Below the pieces are notes generated by a model that had not been told where the DNA came from, did not search any database, and worked only from the letters and a program-made list of their open reading frames with translations. The translations under genes were made by a program, and so were the position numbers. A stretch of DNA of 25,334 bases from Hyphomicrobiales bacterium (lineage in GTDB: Bacteria; Pseudomonadota; Alphaproteobacteria; Rhizobiales; Aestuariivirgaceae), in contig JAHFPK010000007.1 in the NCBI GenBank assembly GCA_023266715.1, forward strand, positions 1-25,334, read 5' to 3'. Position 1 is the first letter of the stretch; every line of letters begins with the position of its first letter. This document shows, piece after piece, positions 14,863 to 22,823 of the stretch.

Positions 14863-16155
14863 TTAGATGATGCCGGCGGAGGCTACTCCACTGACGGGTC
14901 TTTCCTTAGCTTTCGCCGCACGATAGCCGGAGGTGCGGTAGACGCTCAAGGGGTCTATGGCACCACCTTTGCGGCGTCTGGCTTCGGCGAGAATGGAGCT
15001 CACATCCGTATTGAAGGCCTGCTTGATCAGGCGATGGCCCGCCATTACGTCGCTTTCGTCTTGTGCGGCTTGCAATGCCTTTCGATCCACGAGCGAAGCC
15101 TGCACGTAGGCCCTGACAATCTCAATGGCCGAGGCCATGAGGCTTTCGATAGGGTCAGTCACATTGTGGGACTGGTCGATCATATAGGCAGGCGCGAAGC
15201 CTTTGGCGTTCCGCAATTCGGCATCGACAAGTTCATTGAAAATCAGGAACAGGCGGAAGGGGTCAATGGAACCGGAATCCAGATCATCGTCGCCATATTT
15301 TGAATCATTGAAATGGAAGCCTGCCAGTTTTTCGGCGCGGATAAGTCTCGCTACAATCTGCTCGATATTGGTGTTGGGGGCGTGGTGACCAAGGTCAACC
15401 AGGCATTTGGCCTTGGGGCCAAGTTCCGTGGCGGCCATAAAACTTGATCCCCAATCGGAGATCACCGTTGCATAGAAGGCCGGTTCATAGAGTTTGTGTT
15501 CAAGAAAGACGAACCAGTTCTTGGGCAATATGTCGTAGATCGAGGTGAGTGATCCCATGTAGCGGTCGAAGGCGGCATTGAGATTGGTTTGGCCGGGGAA
15601 ATTCGCGCCATCGGCGATCCACACCGTCAGAGCGGTTGAACCCAGTTTCTGGCCGATTTCAATACACTCGATATTATGTTCAACGGCCTGGTCACGGGTG
15701 GCTTTGCTCGCATGGGTCAAGGAGCCGAATTTGTAGGAACTTTTCTGGCCGCTTTGGTCCTGAAAGGTGTTGGAGTTCACCGCGTCAAACCCAAGCTCAT
15801 AGGAAGCGGCTTCCTGACGAAGCGCGTTGTAGTCAGAAACCTTGTCCCAGGGGAAATGAGGAGACACATTTGGTGTGGCGCGCGAAAGCTGATGCACCAC
15901 GCCACAGTCGGCCAACTTGTCGTGAATGTTGCGGGGTTCGCCCAGTCCGGGGAAACGGGCAAAGCGGGTGCCGCCGGTGCCCACGCCCCAGGTCGGGATG
16001 GCGACCGCGTAGTCCATGGCGCGCTGCGTCAAGGCTTCAATGTCGACGCCGCGGCGGTGCAACTGACGCGCCAGGCTCGCGTAATCGTCGGCCAAAGCCT
16101 GCTCATGTTTCTTATTTTCCGTGCCGATCAAATCGGCCGAGATTGCAAAGGTCAT
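14863..16155 (-). CDS. rhaI: L-rhamnose isomerase (RhaI type)
   Basis: A 430-residue TIM-barrel metal-dependent isomerase, L-rhamnose to L-rhamnulose. This is the rhizobial/Pseudomonas type and not E. coli RhaA. Length equals the P. stutzeri enzyme. Its metal and catalytic residues, as I recall them, fall on the same numbers here: Glu219 and Lys221 (FLEHK), Asp254 and His257 (CLVDLGHH), His281 (GFHFND), Asp289 and Asp291, and Asp327 (MIDQSH). The active site is therefore complete. ATG 16155 has a GAGG site overlapping the end of rhaD, with a 3-bp gap between the genes. Members of this type also act on other aldoses in vitro. Confidence 0.96.
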   Translation of the reverse strand: MTFAISADLIGTENKKHEQALADDYASLARQLHRRGVDIEALTQRAMDYAVAIPTWGVGTGGTRFARFPGLGEPRNIHDKLADCGVVHQLSRATPNVSPHFPWDKVSDYNALRQEAASYELGFDAVNSNTFQDQSGQKSSYKFGSLTHASKATRDQAVEHNIECIEIGQKLGSTALTVWIADGANFPGQTNLNAAFDRYMGSLTSIYDILPKNWFVFLEHKLYEPAFYATVISDWGSSFMAATELGPKAKCLVDLGHHAPNTNIEQIVARLIRAEKLAGFHFNDSKYGDDDLDSGSIDPFRLFLIFNELVDAELRNAKGFAPAYMIDQSHNVTDPIESLMASAIEIVRAYVQASLVDRKALQAAQDESDVMAGHRLIKQAFNTDVSSILAEARRRKGGAIDPLSVYRTSGYRAAKAKERPVSGVASAGII

Positions 16156-16158
16156 GGT

Positions 16159-18228
16159 CTACCTCGAGAAGGAAACGGCATTGCCCGCATCGACATTCAG
16201 GAAATTTCCGGTGGATTTGGCCGAGAGATCGGAGGCGAAGAAATAGACAGCCTCGGCAATATCTTCCGGAAATACTGAACGCTGCAGAAGCGAGCGTTTA
16301 CGGTAGTGTTCTTCCAACTCTTCTTCCTTGACTTTGTTGGAGGCGGCGCGCTGCTGGCGCCATTCGCCTTGCCAGATTTTCGAGCCACGCAACACGGCAT
16401 CGGGATTGACCACGTTTACGCGGATGCCAAGGGGTGCGCCTTCAAGGGCCATGCAGCGGGCGAGGTGAACTTCGGCGGCCTTGGCCGTGCAATAGGCGGA
16501 GGCGCCAGGAGAGGCGGCAATGGCGTTCTTGGAGGCAATGAAGACCATGGAACCACCGAGCCCTTGGCGTTTCATTAGGCGATAGCCTTCGCGGGCCACG
16601 AGGAAATAGCCTGTGGCCATGATGGAGATGTTCTTGTTCCATAAATCAAGGGTCGTGTCTTCAACATTGGCGGCAAGGGTGATCCCAGCATTATTAATGA
16701 CGATGTCAACGCCGCCGAAAGCTTTGACAGCATCATCCATGGCTTTGACTACGGCTTCCTCACGAGTCACATCCATCAGGAAACCCCGTATATTGTCCTT
16801 GCCGAAGGATTTGGCGAAATTAGCAACGGTTGAATCGAGCGAAGCCTGATCAATGTCGGCGAGCGCGACACAGGCGCCTTCCTTCAGGAAACGTTCGGCG
16901 ATGGCCGAACCGATACCGCCCGCACCACCGGTTATGAAAGCCACGCGGCCTGCAAGGCTTTTGGCCTTTGGCATGCGCTGCAGTTTGGCTTCTTCAAGCA
17001 GCCAGTATTCAATGTTGAAGGCTTCCTGCTCAGGGAGGCCCACGTAGGATGAAACGGAGGAAGCGCCGCGCATGACGTTGATGGCGTTGACATAAAATTC
17101 GGCGGCGATGCGGGCTGTGGCCTTGTCCTTGGCGAATGAAAGCATGCCGACTTGCGGCACGAGATAGATTACCGCATTAGGATCGCGCATCTTGGGCGAG
17201 TTCGCGTGCTTGCAGCGCTCATAGTAGCGGCCGTAGTCGGCGCGATAATCGGCGATCAATCTGTCGAGGGTTGCGCCATCGGCATCATGGGGAATAATCA
17301 CTGGACGGATTTTGGTGCGAAGGAAATGATCGGGGCAGGAGGTGCCCAGGGGCGCCAGGGAATTTAGCATCTTGCTGTTTACGAATTCCAATACTTCTGG
17401 GGCATCGGTGAAGTGTCCGGCTTTCATTTCCTCCTTTGAAATGCGTCCACGGATTTCCGGGAGCAGGCGTAATGCCGCTTCCTGCCTTTTGGGGGCGTCG
17501 AGCGACTTCACGGCTTCACCGCCGAATGAAGGTTTCTTGCCGTTCTTGTCGAGCCAAGTTGCTGTCTTGTTGATGATGCGAAGCGTGGTTTCGTAACAGT
17601 CCTTTGCGGTCTTGCCCCAGGTGAACAAGCCGTGGCTGCCAAGAACTACGCCGACATATTCCGGATGCTCGGTGGCCATTTTGCCGAGCTTGATTCCGAG
17701 ATCAATTCCCGGGCGCTGCCAAGCCAGATAGCCCATCTCGTTTCCGAAAACTTCCTTGGTAAGCTTCTCCGAATCTTTTGACGCAGCAATCGCGATAACC
17801 GCGTCTGAGTGGACATGGTCCACATGGGCATAGGGCACATAGCCATGGAGGCAAGTGTCAATCGAAGCGGCGCGTGAATTGAGATTGAAGGTGCAGTGAT
17901 TGAGGTTATGCACCATCTCATCTTCCTGGGAGAGGTCTTTGTAGAGCCCCTTTAAGGCCAGCAACTTGTCCATGTAGAGCGTGGCAAAGCCATCGAGCTT
18001 CATGGAGGCTATGTCACCGCCAGAACCCTTCACCCACAGCACCTGCACCGGTTTTTTGGTGAGGGGATCGGTCATTTCCACCTTGGCGGACGTGTTGCCA
18101 CCGCCGAAATTGGTGATGCGGAGATCGCTGCCCAGGAGATTGGAGTGGTAGAGCAAAAGGCCGGGTTCATCGAGATTTTTAGCGTGGGCATCTTCCCAGA
18201 GGGAAGGGATCAGAATTGAAGATGTCAT
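16159..18228 (-). CDS. rhaD: Bifunctional L-rhamnulose-1-phosphate aldolase / L-lactaldehyde dehydrogenase (RhaD fusion)
   Basis: A 689-residue two-domain enzyme. The N-terminal class II aldolase part (about 1-410) has FGGGNTSAK at 41-49, and the zinc-site histidines lie in HVDHVHSD (135-142). It cleaves rhamnulose 1-phosphate to dihydroxyacetone phosphate and L-lactaldehyde. The C-terminal short-chain dehydrogenase part has FITGGAGGIG (431-440), an NNAG motif and Tyr579/Lys583 (YCTAK), and would oxidise lactaldehyde. I chose ATG 18228 because family proteins begin just before the SLWEDAHAKNLDE-like segment. An earlier ATG at 18279 adds 17 residues, and a candidate minus-strand -10 (TATGAT at 18290-18285) lies only six bases before it. 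It is first in rhaD-rhaI-denD. Confidence 0.94.
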   Translation of the reverse strand: MTSSILIPSLWEDAHAKNLDEPGLLLYHSNLLGSDLRITNFGGGNTSAKVEMTDPLTKKPVQVLWVKGSGGDIASMKLDGFATLYMDKLLALKGLYKDLSQEDEMVHNLNHCTFNLNSRAASIDTCLHGYVPYAHVDHVHSDAVIAIAASKDSEKLTKEVFGNEMGYLAWQRPGIDLGIKLGKMATEHPEYVGVVLGSHGLFTWGKTAKDCYETTLRIINKTATWLDKNGKKPSFGGEAVKSLDAPKRQEAALRLLPEIRGRISKEEMKAGHFTDAPEVLEFVNSKMLNSLAPLGTSCPDHFLRTKIRPVIIPHDADGATLDRLIADYRADYGRYYERCKHANSPKMRDPNAVIYLVPQVGMLSFAKDKATARIAAEFYVNAINVMRGASSVSSYVGLPEQEAFNIEYWLLEEAKLQRMPKAKSLAGRVAFITGGAGGIGSAIAERFLKEGACVALADIDQASLDSTVANFAKSFGKDNIRGFLMDVTREEAVVKAMDDAVKAFGGVDIVINNAGITLAANVEDTTLDLWNKNISIMATGYFLVAREGYRLMKRQGLGGSMVFIASKNAIAASPGASAYCTAKAAEVHLARCMALEGAPLGIRVNVVNPDAVLRGSKIWQGEWRQQRAASNKVKEEELEEHYRKRSLLQRSVFPEDIAEAVYFFASDLSAKSTGNFLNVDAGNAVSFSR

Positions 18229-18282
18229 GAAGGCGTACCCAATTAAATTCGCGGCCAGCGTATGATCAACTTCGCTCATGGT

Positions 18283-18351
18283 CAATCATAAATCGACGTG
18301 GTGCAGCGCAATGACGTTTTGCATTGCGGTATCTATTGACGTTCATGATTG
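18283..18351. promoter_or_regulatory. Divergent rhaD/rhaR control region with repeated operator-like motifs
   Basis: ATGATTG occurs on the plus strand at 18345-18351 and inverted at 18283-18289, 62 bp apart. The core TGATT repeats at 18346, 18356 and 18366, exactly 10 bp apart, just before the rhaR ribosome site. A 7-bp inverted repeat, CGCAATG-N8-CATTGCG, lies at 18307-18328. TTGACG (18336-18341) is a likely rhaR -35, followed at 17-18 bp by a poor -10 (TTAGTT/TAGTTT). On the minus strand, TATGAT (18290-18285) is a likely rhaD -10 with only a weak -35. DeoR-family repressors bind such short repeats over promoters, so RhaR is the obvious candidate, but binding is inferred. Confidence 0.5.
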
Positions 18352-18385
18352 TTAATGATTAGTTTTGATTATCTTGGAGGAGTAG

Positions 18386-19186
18386 ATGCACGAACGCGAA
18401 CGCTGGCAAATGATATTAGGCGTGGTCAAGGATCGCGCCGTTGTCATGGTTCGTGAACTCATTGAGCGCACCGGCGCATCGCCTGCCACACTGCGCCGCG
18501 ATTTGGCCAAGCTTGAGGAAATGGGGCAGATCAAACGCGTGCATGGCGGGGTTGAAGCCTTGAATTTTGAGGATCGTCCGCATCTGGCGACGCGGGCCTT
18601 TGATGTGAGTCAATCGCTTCAGGCCAACAGCAAACGGGCGATCGGCCGCGCGGCCGCCTCCCTTTGCCAGGATAATGATTCGATCATCATCAATGCCGGA
18701 ACAACCACATTTCAAATGGTAGATTTTCTGCGCGACCGCAAAATGCAAATCCTCACCAATTCATTTCCCATTGCCGAAGCGCTGGTGGCGCGGAGCGAGA
18801 ACCGGATCATTATCCCCGGCGGTGAAATCTACCGGGACCAGGGCATTGTGCTGTCGCCCTTTGATGGCGATGCCGCGCAGCATTACACCGCGTCCAAAAT
18901 GTTCATGAGCTGTTTTTCCTTTGGCCCCCTCGGCGTGATTGAAGGCGATGCCCTGATTGCGCGGGCCGAAGCCAAGCTTTTGGGCCGGGCCGACAAGCTC
19001 ATTGTACTTGCCGATTCATCGAAATTTGAAACCCGCGGCAGCATGGCGGTTTGCCCCCTGTCGCGGGTTCATACACTCATCACTGACGATAAGGCCCCTG
19101 AAACCGTTCTGGAAGAAGTCCGGCGAGCGGGGGTGAATGTTGTGGTCGTTCGTGAGGAGGGGGACAGCATTTCTTCTGCCGCATGA
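18386..19186 (+). CDS. rhaR: DeoR-family transcriptional regulator of the rhamnose locus
   Basis: A 266-residue repressor-type regulator. An N-terminal winged helix (about residues 5-60) contains the DeoR signature ELIERTGASPATLRRDLAKL and GQIKRVHGG. The C-terminal sensor domain (about 80-250) is the DeoRC sugar-phosphate-binding fold, with INAGTTT, ILTNSFPIA and a GGEIY segment. ATG 18386 has GGAGG six bases upstream. It is transcribed away from rhaD and just ahead of rhaS, the arrangement known from Rhizobium leguminosarum, where RhaR represses the rhamnose genes. The likely signal is a phosphorylated rhamnose intermediate, by family analogy. It probably controls both directions from the 157-bp region upstream. 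Confidence 0.92.
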   Translation: MHERERWQMILGVVKDRAVVMVRELIERTGASPATLRRDLAKLEEMGQIKRVHGGVEALNFEDRPHLATRAFDVSQSLQANSKRAIGRAAASLCQDNDSIIINAGTTTFQMVDFLRDRKMQILTNSFPIAEALVARSENRIIIPGGEIYRDQGIVLSPFDGDAAQHYTASKMFMSCFSFGPLGVIEGDALIARAEAKLLGRADKLIVLADSSKFETRGSMAVCPLSRVHTLITDDKAPETVLEEVRRAGVNVVVVREEGDSISSAA

Positions 19187-19253
19187 GGCGGGAGGAAAAT
19201 GAATTTAAACCGGATGGCGAAAATGCCATTCACAACGTAACTGGGAGGACTAC

Positions 19254-20279
19254 ATGACGAAAACAACACGCAGACAAACACTTCAAATTCTGACCGCCGG
19301 CGCCTTCGCTGGAATTGCGCCAGGCCTTCTTTCAACAACAGCCCTTGCTGCAACACCCATTCGCATTGCGATGGTGGTGAAGGCTTTGGGCATCGGCTTC
19401 TTCGATGCCTGCCGGGATGGCGGGCTGGAAGCAGCCAAGGAATTGGGCGATTGCGAATTGATCTACACGGGACCAACCAAGACCACGGCTGAAGAGCAGA
19501 TCGCAGTAATCGATTCTCTTATCGCGCAAAAAGTTGATGGCATTGCGATATCGGCAAACGACACCAACGCCCTTGTGCCGGTTTGCAAGAAAGCCATGGA
19601 GCGTGGCATCAAGGTGATCTCGTTCGACTCAGGCGTTGCGCCCGAAGGCCGCATCATGCATCTCAACCCATCCAACAATGCGTTGATTGGCACGAAATGC
19701 GTGCAGATGATGGCAAAGACCCTCAACAATGAAGGTGACGTTGCCATTCTTTCCGCCACGGCACAGGCCACAAACCAGAATATCTGGATCGAGGAAATGA
19801 AGAAGGAATGGGCCAAGCCGGACTACGCCAAGATGACACTGGTTTCGACGGTCTATGGTGATGACGTGGCCGACAAGAGCTACCGCGAAACGGAAGGCCT
19901 GTTGAAGGCATTCCCGAACCTGAAGGGCATTATCGCGCCAACGTCAGTTGGTATCGTGGCTGCAGCCAAAGCCATTGCTGATAAGGGTCTTGTGGGCAAA
20001 GTGTTTGTCACCGGGCTTGGCCTTCCTTCGGAAATGAAGGGTGCTGTGCTTGCTGGTGCAACCGATACATTTGCCATCTGGAACCCTATTGACCTCGGCT
20101 ATTCCGCGACAATGATTGTGGGACGCATCATCCGTGGCGAAGCTACGGGCCTTGCCGGAACAACAGTGAATGCGGGCCGCATGGGTGACATTGCGGTTGG
20201 CGACAAGAATGAAGCCGCCATGGCAGACCCCTTCACCTTCGACAAATCGAATATCGAGCAATTTGCCAAGATATTCTAA
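19254..20279 (+). CDS. rhaS: Rhamnose ABC transporter, periplasmic substrate-binding protein
   Basis: A 341-residue type I periplasmic binding protein (Peripla_BP_4). It captures the sugar and hands it to the RhaT/P/Q importer. The N-terminus has a twin-arginine-like pattern (TRRQTLQIL, Arg6-Arg7), a hydrophobic stretch and a cleavage site after ALA at about residue 32, suggesting Tat export. The mature part shows the usual fold landmarks (AISANDTNALVP, VISFDSGV, the hinge region around GIIAPTSVGI). ATG 19254 has a strong GGGAGGA site. It follows rhaR by 67 bp and is separated from rhaT by a clear terminator hairpin, which fits higher expression of the binding protein than of the membrane parts. 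Rhamnose specificity is inferred from the neighbours. Confidence 0.93.
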   Translation: MTKTTRRQTLQILTAGAFAGIAPGLLSTTALAATPIRIAMVVKALGIGFFDACRDGGLEAAKELGDCELIYTGPTKTTAEEQIAVIDSLIAQKVDGIAISANDTNALVPVCKKAMERGIKVISFDSGVAPEGRIMHLNPSNNALIGTKCVQMMAKTLNNEGDVAILSATAQATNQNIWIEEMKKEWAKPDYAKMTLVSTVYGDDVADKSYRETEGLLKAFPNLKGIIAPTSVGIVAAAKAIADKGLVGKVFVTGLGLPSEMKGAVLAGATDTFAIWNPIDLGYSATMIVGRIIRGEATGLAGTTVNAGRMGDIAVGDKNEAAMADPFTFDKSNIEQFAKIF

Positions 20280-20295
20280 TCCCACCATAGTAATC

Positions 20296-20327
20296 GGGCC
20301 CGCTCTTCGGGGCGGGCCCTTTCTTTT
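20296..20327 (+). terminator. Intrinsic terminator-like hairpin between rhaS and rhaT
   Basis: GGGCCCGC (20296-20303) pairs perfectly with GCGGGCCC (20312-20319) across an 8-nt loop containing UUCG, and is followed by TTTCTTTT (20320-20327). It begins 17 bp after the rhaS stop and ends just before the rhaT ribosome site. It is probably a partial terminator that lowers rhaTPQ expression relative to rhaS. Confidence 0.82.
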
Positions 20328-20338
20328 GAGGCAATACC

Positions 20339-21847
20339 GTGGTGGACGAGCCTATTCTGCGTTTAGATCACGTGACCAAGCAGTTTCCCGGTGTCCGGGC
20401 GCTGCATGACGTGCATATGGCGCTGTACCCAGGGCAGGTGACTGCGCTTCTCGGCGAGAATGGCGCTGGCAAATCCACCATCGTAAAAATATTGACTGGA
20501 ATTTACCGGCCCGATGCGGGAGCCATTCACATTGGCGGCAAGCTGCAATCCTTCTCGAGTCCGCGGGATGCCTGGCGCTCCGGTGTTTCGGCCATTCATC
20601 AGGAGACCGTGATGTTTGACGATCTCACGGTTGCTGAAAACATTTTCATGGGGCACATGCCACTGCGCTCGGGCAAGCGCATTGACTGGCAGTTGATGAA
20701 TGCACGCGCTGCCGAGCTGCTCAAAAGTGTGGATGCGGATTTTGGCTCCGAAGTCTTGTTGAAGCGGCTTGGCGTGGCGCAGAAACATTTGGTGGAAATC
20801 GCCCGTGCGCTTAGCCATGACTCGCGAATTGTGATCATGGATGAGCCGACGTCAGCACTGTCGGCGCGCGAGATCAGCGATTTGTTCCTCATCATCGCGC
20901 AGCTCAAGGCCGAGGGGCGTGCCATTCTTTTTATCTCGCATAAGTTTGACGAAATATTCCGTGTGGCTGATCGCTGGGTGTGTTTGCGCGATGGTGAACA
21001 TGTGGGCGAAGGCTTGATTAAGGACGTGGAACCGCGAGGGCTGGTGAAGCTCATGGTGGGACGGCCCATTGACCAGGTTTTTCCGAAGAAGAAGATTGAG
21101 ATAGGGGAACCGGTGCTTGAAGTCGTTGGATTGAGTAATCCTACGGAATTTGCCGACGTTTCGTTTACACTGCATAAGGGTGAGATTTTGGGTTTCTACG
21201 GGCTGGTGGGTGCTGGCCGCTCAGAGACCATGCAAGCGCTGTTTGGAGTGAGCAAAGCGACCGCCGGCGTGGTCAAGCTTAATGGCAAAACCCTTGCAAT
21301 TTCCTCAACGGCGGATGCAATTGTTTCGGGCATTGCCTATGTACCGGAAGACCGCCAGGTGCAGGGCACAGTTTTGCCCTTTGGTATTCGGGAAAACACC
21401 ACACTGGCAAGTCTTCATCAGCATACGGACAAAGGCATTCTCTCACGCGTTAGCGAACAGAAAATTACGCGGAAGCTTGGCGGGCGGCTGTCTGTCAAGG
21501 CAGCGCATTGGGAACAACGATTGAATGAACTTTCCGGTGGAAACCAGCAGAAGGTTGTGATTGCCAAATGGCTGGCCACTTCCCCTAAAATTCTCATCCT
21601 CGATGAACCAACCAAGGGTATTGACGTGGGGTCAAAAGCGGCGGTTCACGAGTTCATGGGCGAACTGGCGTCCGAAGGGCTGGCCGTTATCCTCATCTCG
21701 TCTGAATTGCCGGAAATCATGGGCATGGCAGACCGGATCATGGTGATGCATGAGGGACGCATTGTGAAAAACTTTACCCGTGCGGAAGCAACCGCTGAAG
21801 CAATCGTGACTGCGGCCACCGGTGGGGGGCACCATGCCGCTGCTTAA
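20339..21847 (+). CDS. rhaT: Rhamnose ABC transporter, ATP-binding protein (two ABC domains)
   Basis: A 502-residue RbsA/MglA-type ATPase with two fused ABC domains, bound to the inner face of the membrane. The first domain has Walker A GENGAGKST (39-47) and Walker B IVIMDEPTSAL. The second has the usual degenerate Walker A, GLVGAGRSE (near 290), signature LSGGNQQK (398-405) and Walker B ILILDEPTKGID (Asp422-Glu423). The start is GTG 20339, with GAGG seven bases upstream. The next codon is also GTG. Its end overlaps rhaP by 14 bp. In R. leguminosarum the name RhaT denotes this ATPase; it is unrelated to the E. coli RhaT symporter. Confidence 0.95.
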   Translation: MVDEPILRLDHVTKQFPGVRALHDVHMALYPGQVTALLGENGAGKSTIVKILTGIYRPDAGAIHIGGKLQSFSSPRDAWRSGVSAIHQETVMFDDLTVAENIFMGHMPLRSGKRIDWQLMNARAAELLKSVDADFGSEVLLKRLGVAQKHLVEIARALSHDSRIVIMDEPTSALSAREISDLFLIIAQLKAEGRAILFISHKFDEIFRVADRWVCLRDGEHVGEGLIKDVEPRGLVKLMVGRPIDQVFPKKKIEIGEPVLEVVGLSNPTEFADVSFTLHKGEILGFYGLVGAGRSETMQALFGVSKATAGVVKLNGKTLAISSTADAIVSGIAYVPEDRQVQGTVLPFGIRENTTLASLHQHTDKGILSRVSEQKITRKLGGRLSVKAAHWEQRLNELSGGNQQKVVIAKWLATSPKILILDEPTKGIDVGSKAAVHEFMGELASEGLAVILISSELPEIMGMADRIMVMHEGRIVKNFTRAEATAEAIVTAATGGGHHAAA

Positions 21848-22823
21848 GAGGCGCGAGTTCTTTCTAGGCTCGATCATTCTTGGCCTCGTGATTGCGATCG
21901 GCTTTCGCGCGCCGGTGTTCGTCACACCCGAAAGCCTGCTCAATATCATCACTGATACGTCATTCCTGTTTATGCTGGCGTTGGCCCAGATGATCGTTAT
22001 TCTCACCCGTGGTATCGACCTTTCGGTTGCCGCCAATCTGGCCATGGCTGGTATGTTGACGGCACTCGCCTCGCGCGCCATGCCGGAGATGCCGATTGTT
22101 TTGATCATTCTCCTATCAACACTTTATGGATTGGCGCTCGGGATCGTAAATGGCGCTTTGATTGCGGCCCTCGGAATTCCACCCATTGTGGTAACACTAG
22201 GAACGCTTGCGGTTTATCGCGGTTTGATATTCGTCGTGGCGGGTGGCCAGTGGCTGACCTCTGATGACATGACACCGCAGTTTCTCGCGTTCCCCAAGGC
22301 CACGTTGCTTGGCATTTCGAGTCTGGTATGGATTGCTGCTTTTGTGATCGCGGGGTTCTGGTTTTTCCTCAATGAGACGCGAACGGGCAGGGCACTATAT
22401 GCAGTGGGCGGCAACCCGGTTGCGGCGCGCTATTGCGGCATTGATCTGGCCCCGCAGCAGCTCCTGGTTTATTCTATTGCAGGTTCTGTCTCAGGCCTTT
22501 GCGGGTATTTGTGGGTGTCGCGCTATGGCATTGCCTATGTGGATATTGCCCAGGGCTATGAACTCACCATAATTGCCGCTTGCGTAATTGGCGGCGTCTC
22601 CATTGCCGGTGGCGTGGGCACGGTATCCGGCACGCTCCTGGGTGCGCTGTTCCTTGGCATTGTTGTCAACGCGCTTCCTGTGATTAATGTCTCACCCTTT
22701 TGGCAGACAGCGATTTCAGGCGCGATCATTCTCGCTGCCGTCATCGTTAATGCGCGGGCTGAGCGCAAAACCGGCAAACTCATACTTCCCGAAGCGCGAC
22801 TGCTTGCGGGGGCATCGAAATGA
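21834..22823 (+). CDS. rhaP: Rhamnose ABC transporter, permease RhaP
   Basis: A 329-residue inner-membrane permease of the RbsC family (BPD_transp_2) with about eight to ten helices. The typical segment ARYCGIDLAPQQLLVYSIAG and the ATPase-coupling region with GGVSIAGGVGTVSGT are present. I chose ATG 21834 because of the G-rich ribosome site just ahead; GTG 21822 would add four residues. It overlaps the end of rhaT by 14 bp and rhaQ by 4 bp, so the three are translationally linked. It pairs with RhaQ as a heterodimer by analogy with the rhizobial system. Substrate is inferred from context. Confidence 0.93.
   Translation: MPLLKRREFFLGSIILGLVIAIGFRAPVFVTPESLLNIITDTSFLFMLALAQMIVILTRGIDLSVAANLAMAGMLTALASRAMPEMPIVLIILLSTLYGLALGIVNGALIAALGIPPIVVTLGTLAVYRGLIFVVAGGQWLTSDDMTPQFLAFPKATLLGISSLVWIAAFVIAGFWFFLNETRTGRALYAVGGNPVAARYCGIDLAPQQLLVYSIAGSVSGLCGYLWVSRYGIAYVDIAQGYELTIIAACVIGGVSIAGGVGTVSGTLLGALFLGIVVNALPVINVSPFWQTAISGAIILAAVIVNARAERKTGKLILPEARLLAGASK

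Noticed and set aside
15636..16331. Long plus-strand frames across rhaI (also 15676-16278).
   Set aside because: They lie antisense to a fully conserved rhaI/rhaD junction, are Arg/Pro/Gly-rich without family motifs, and have no ribosome site.
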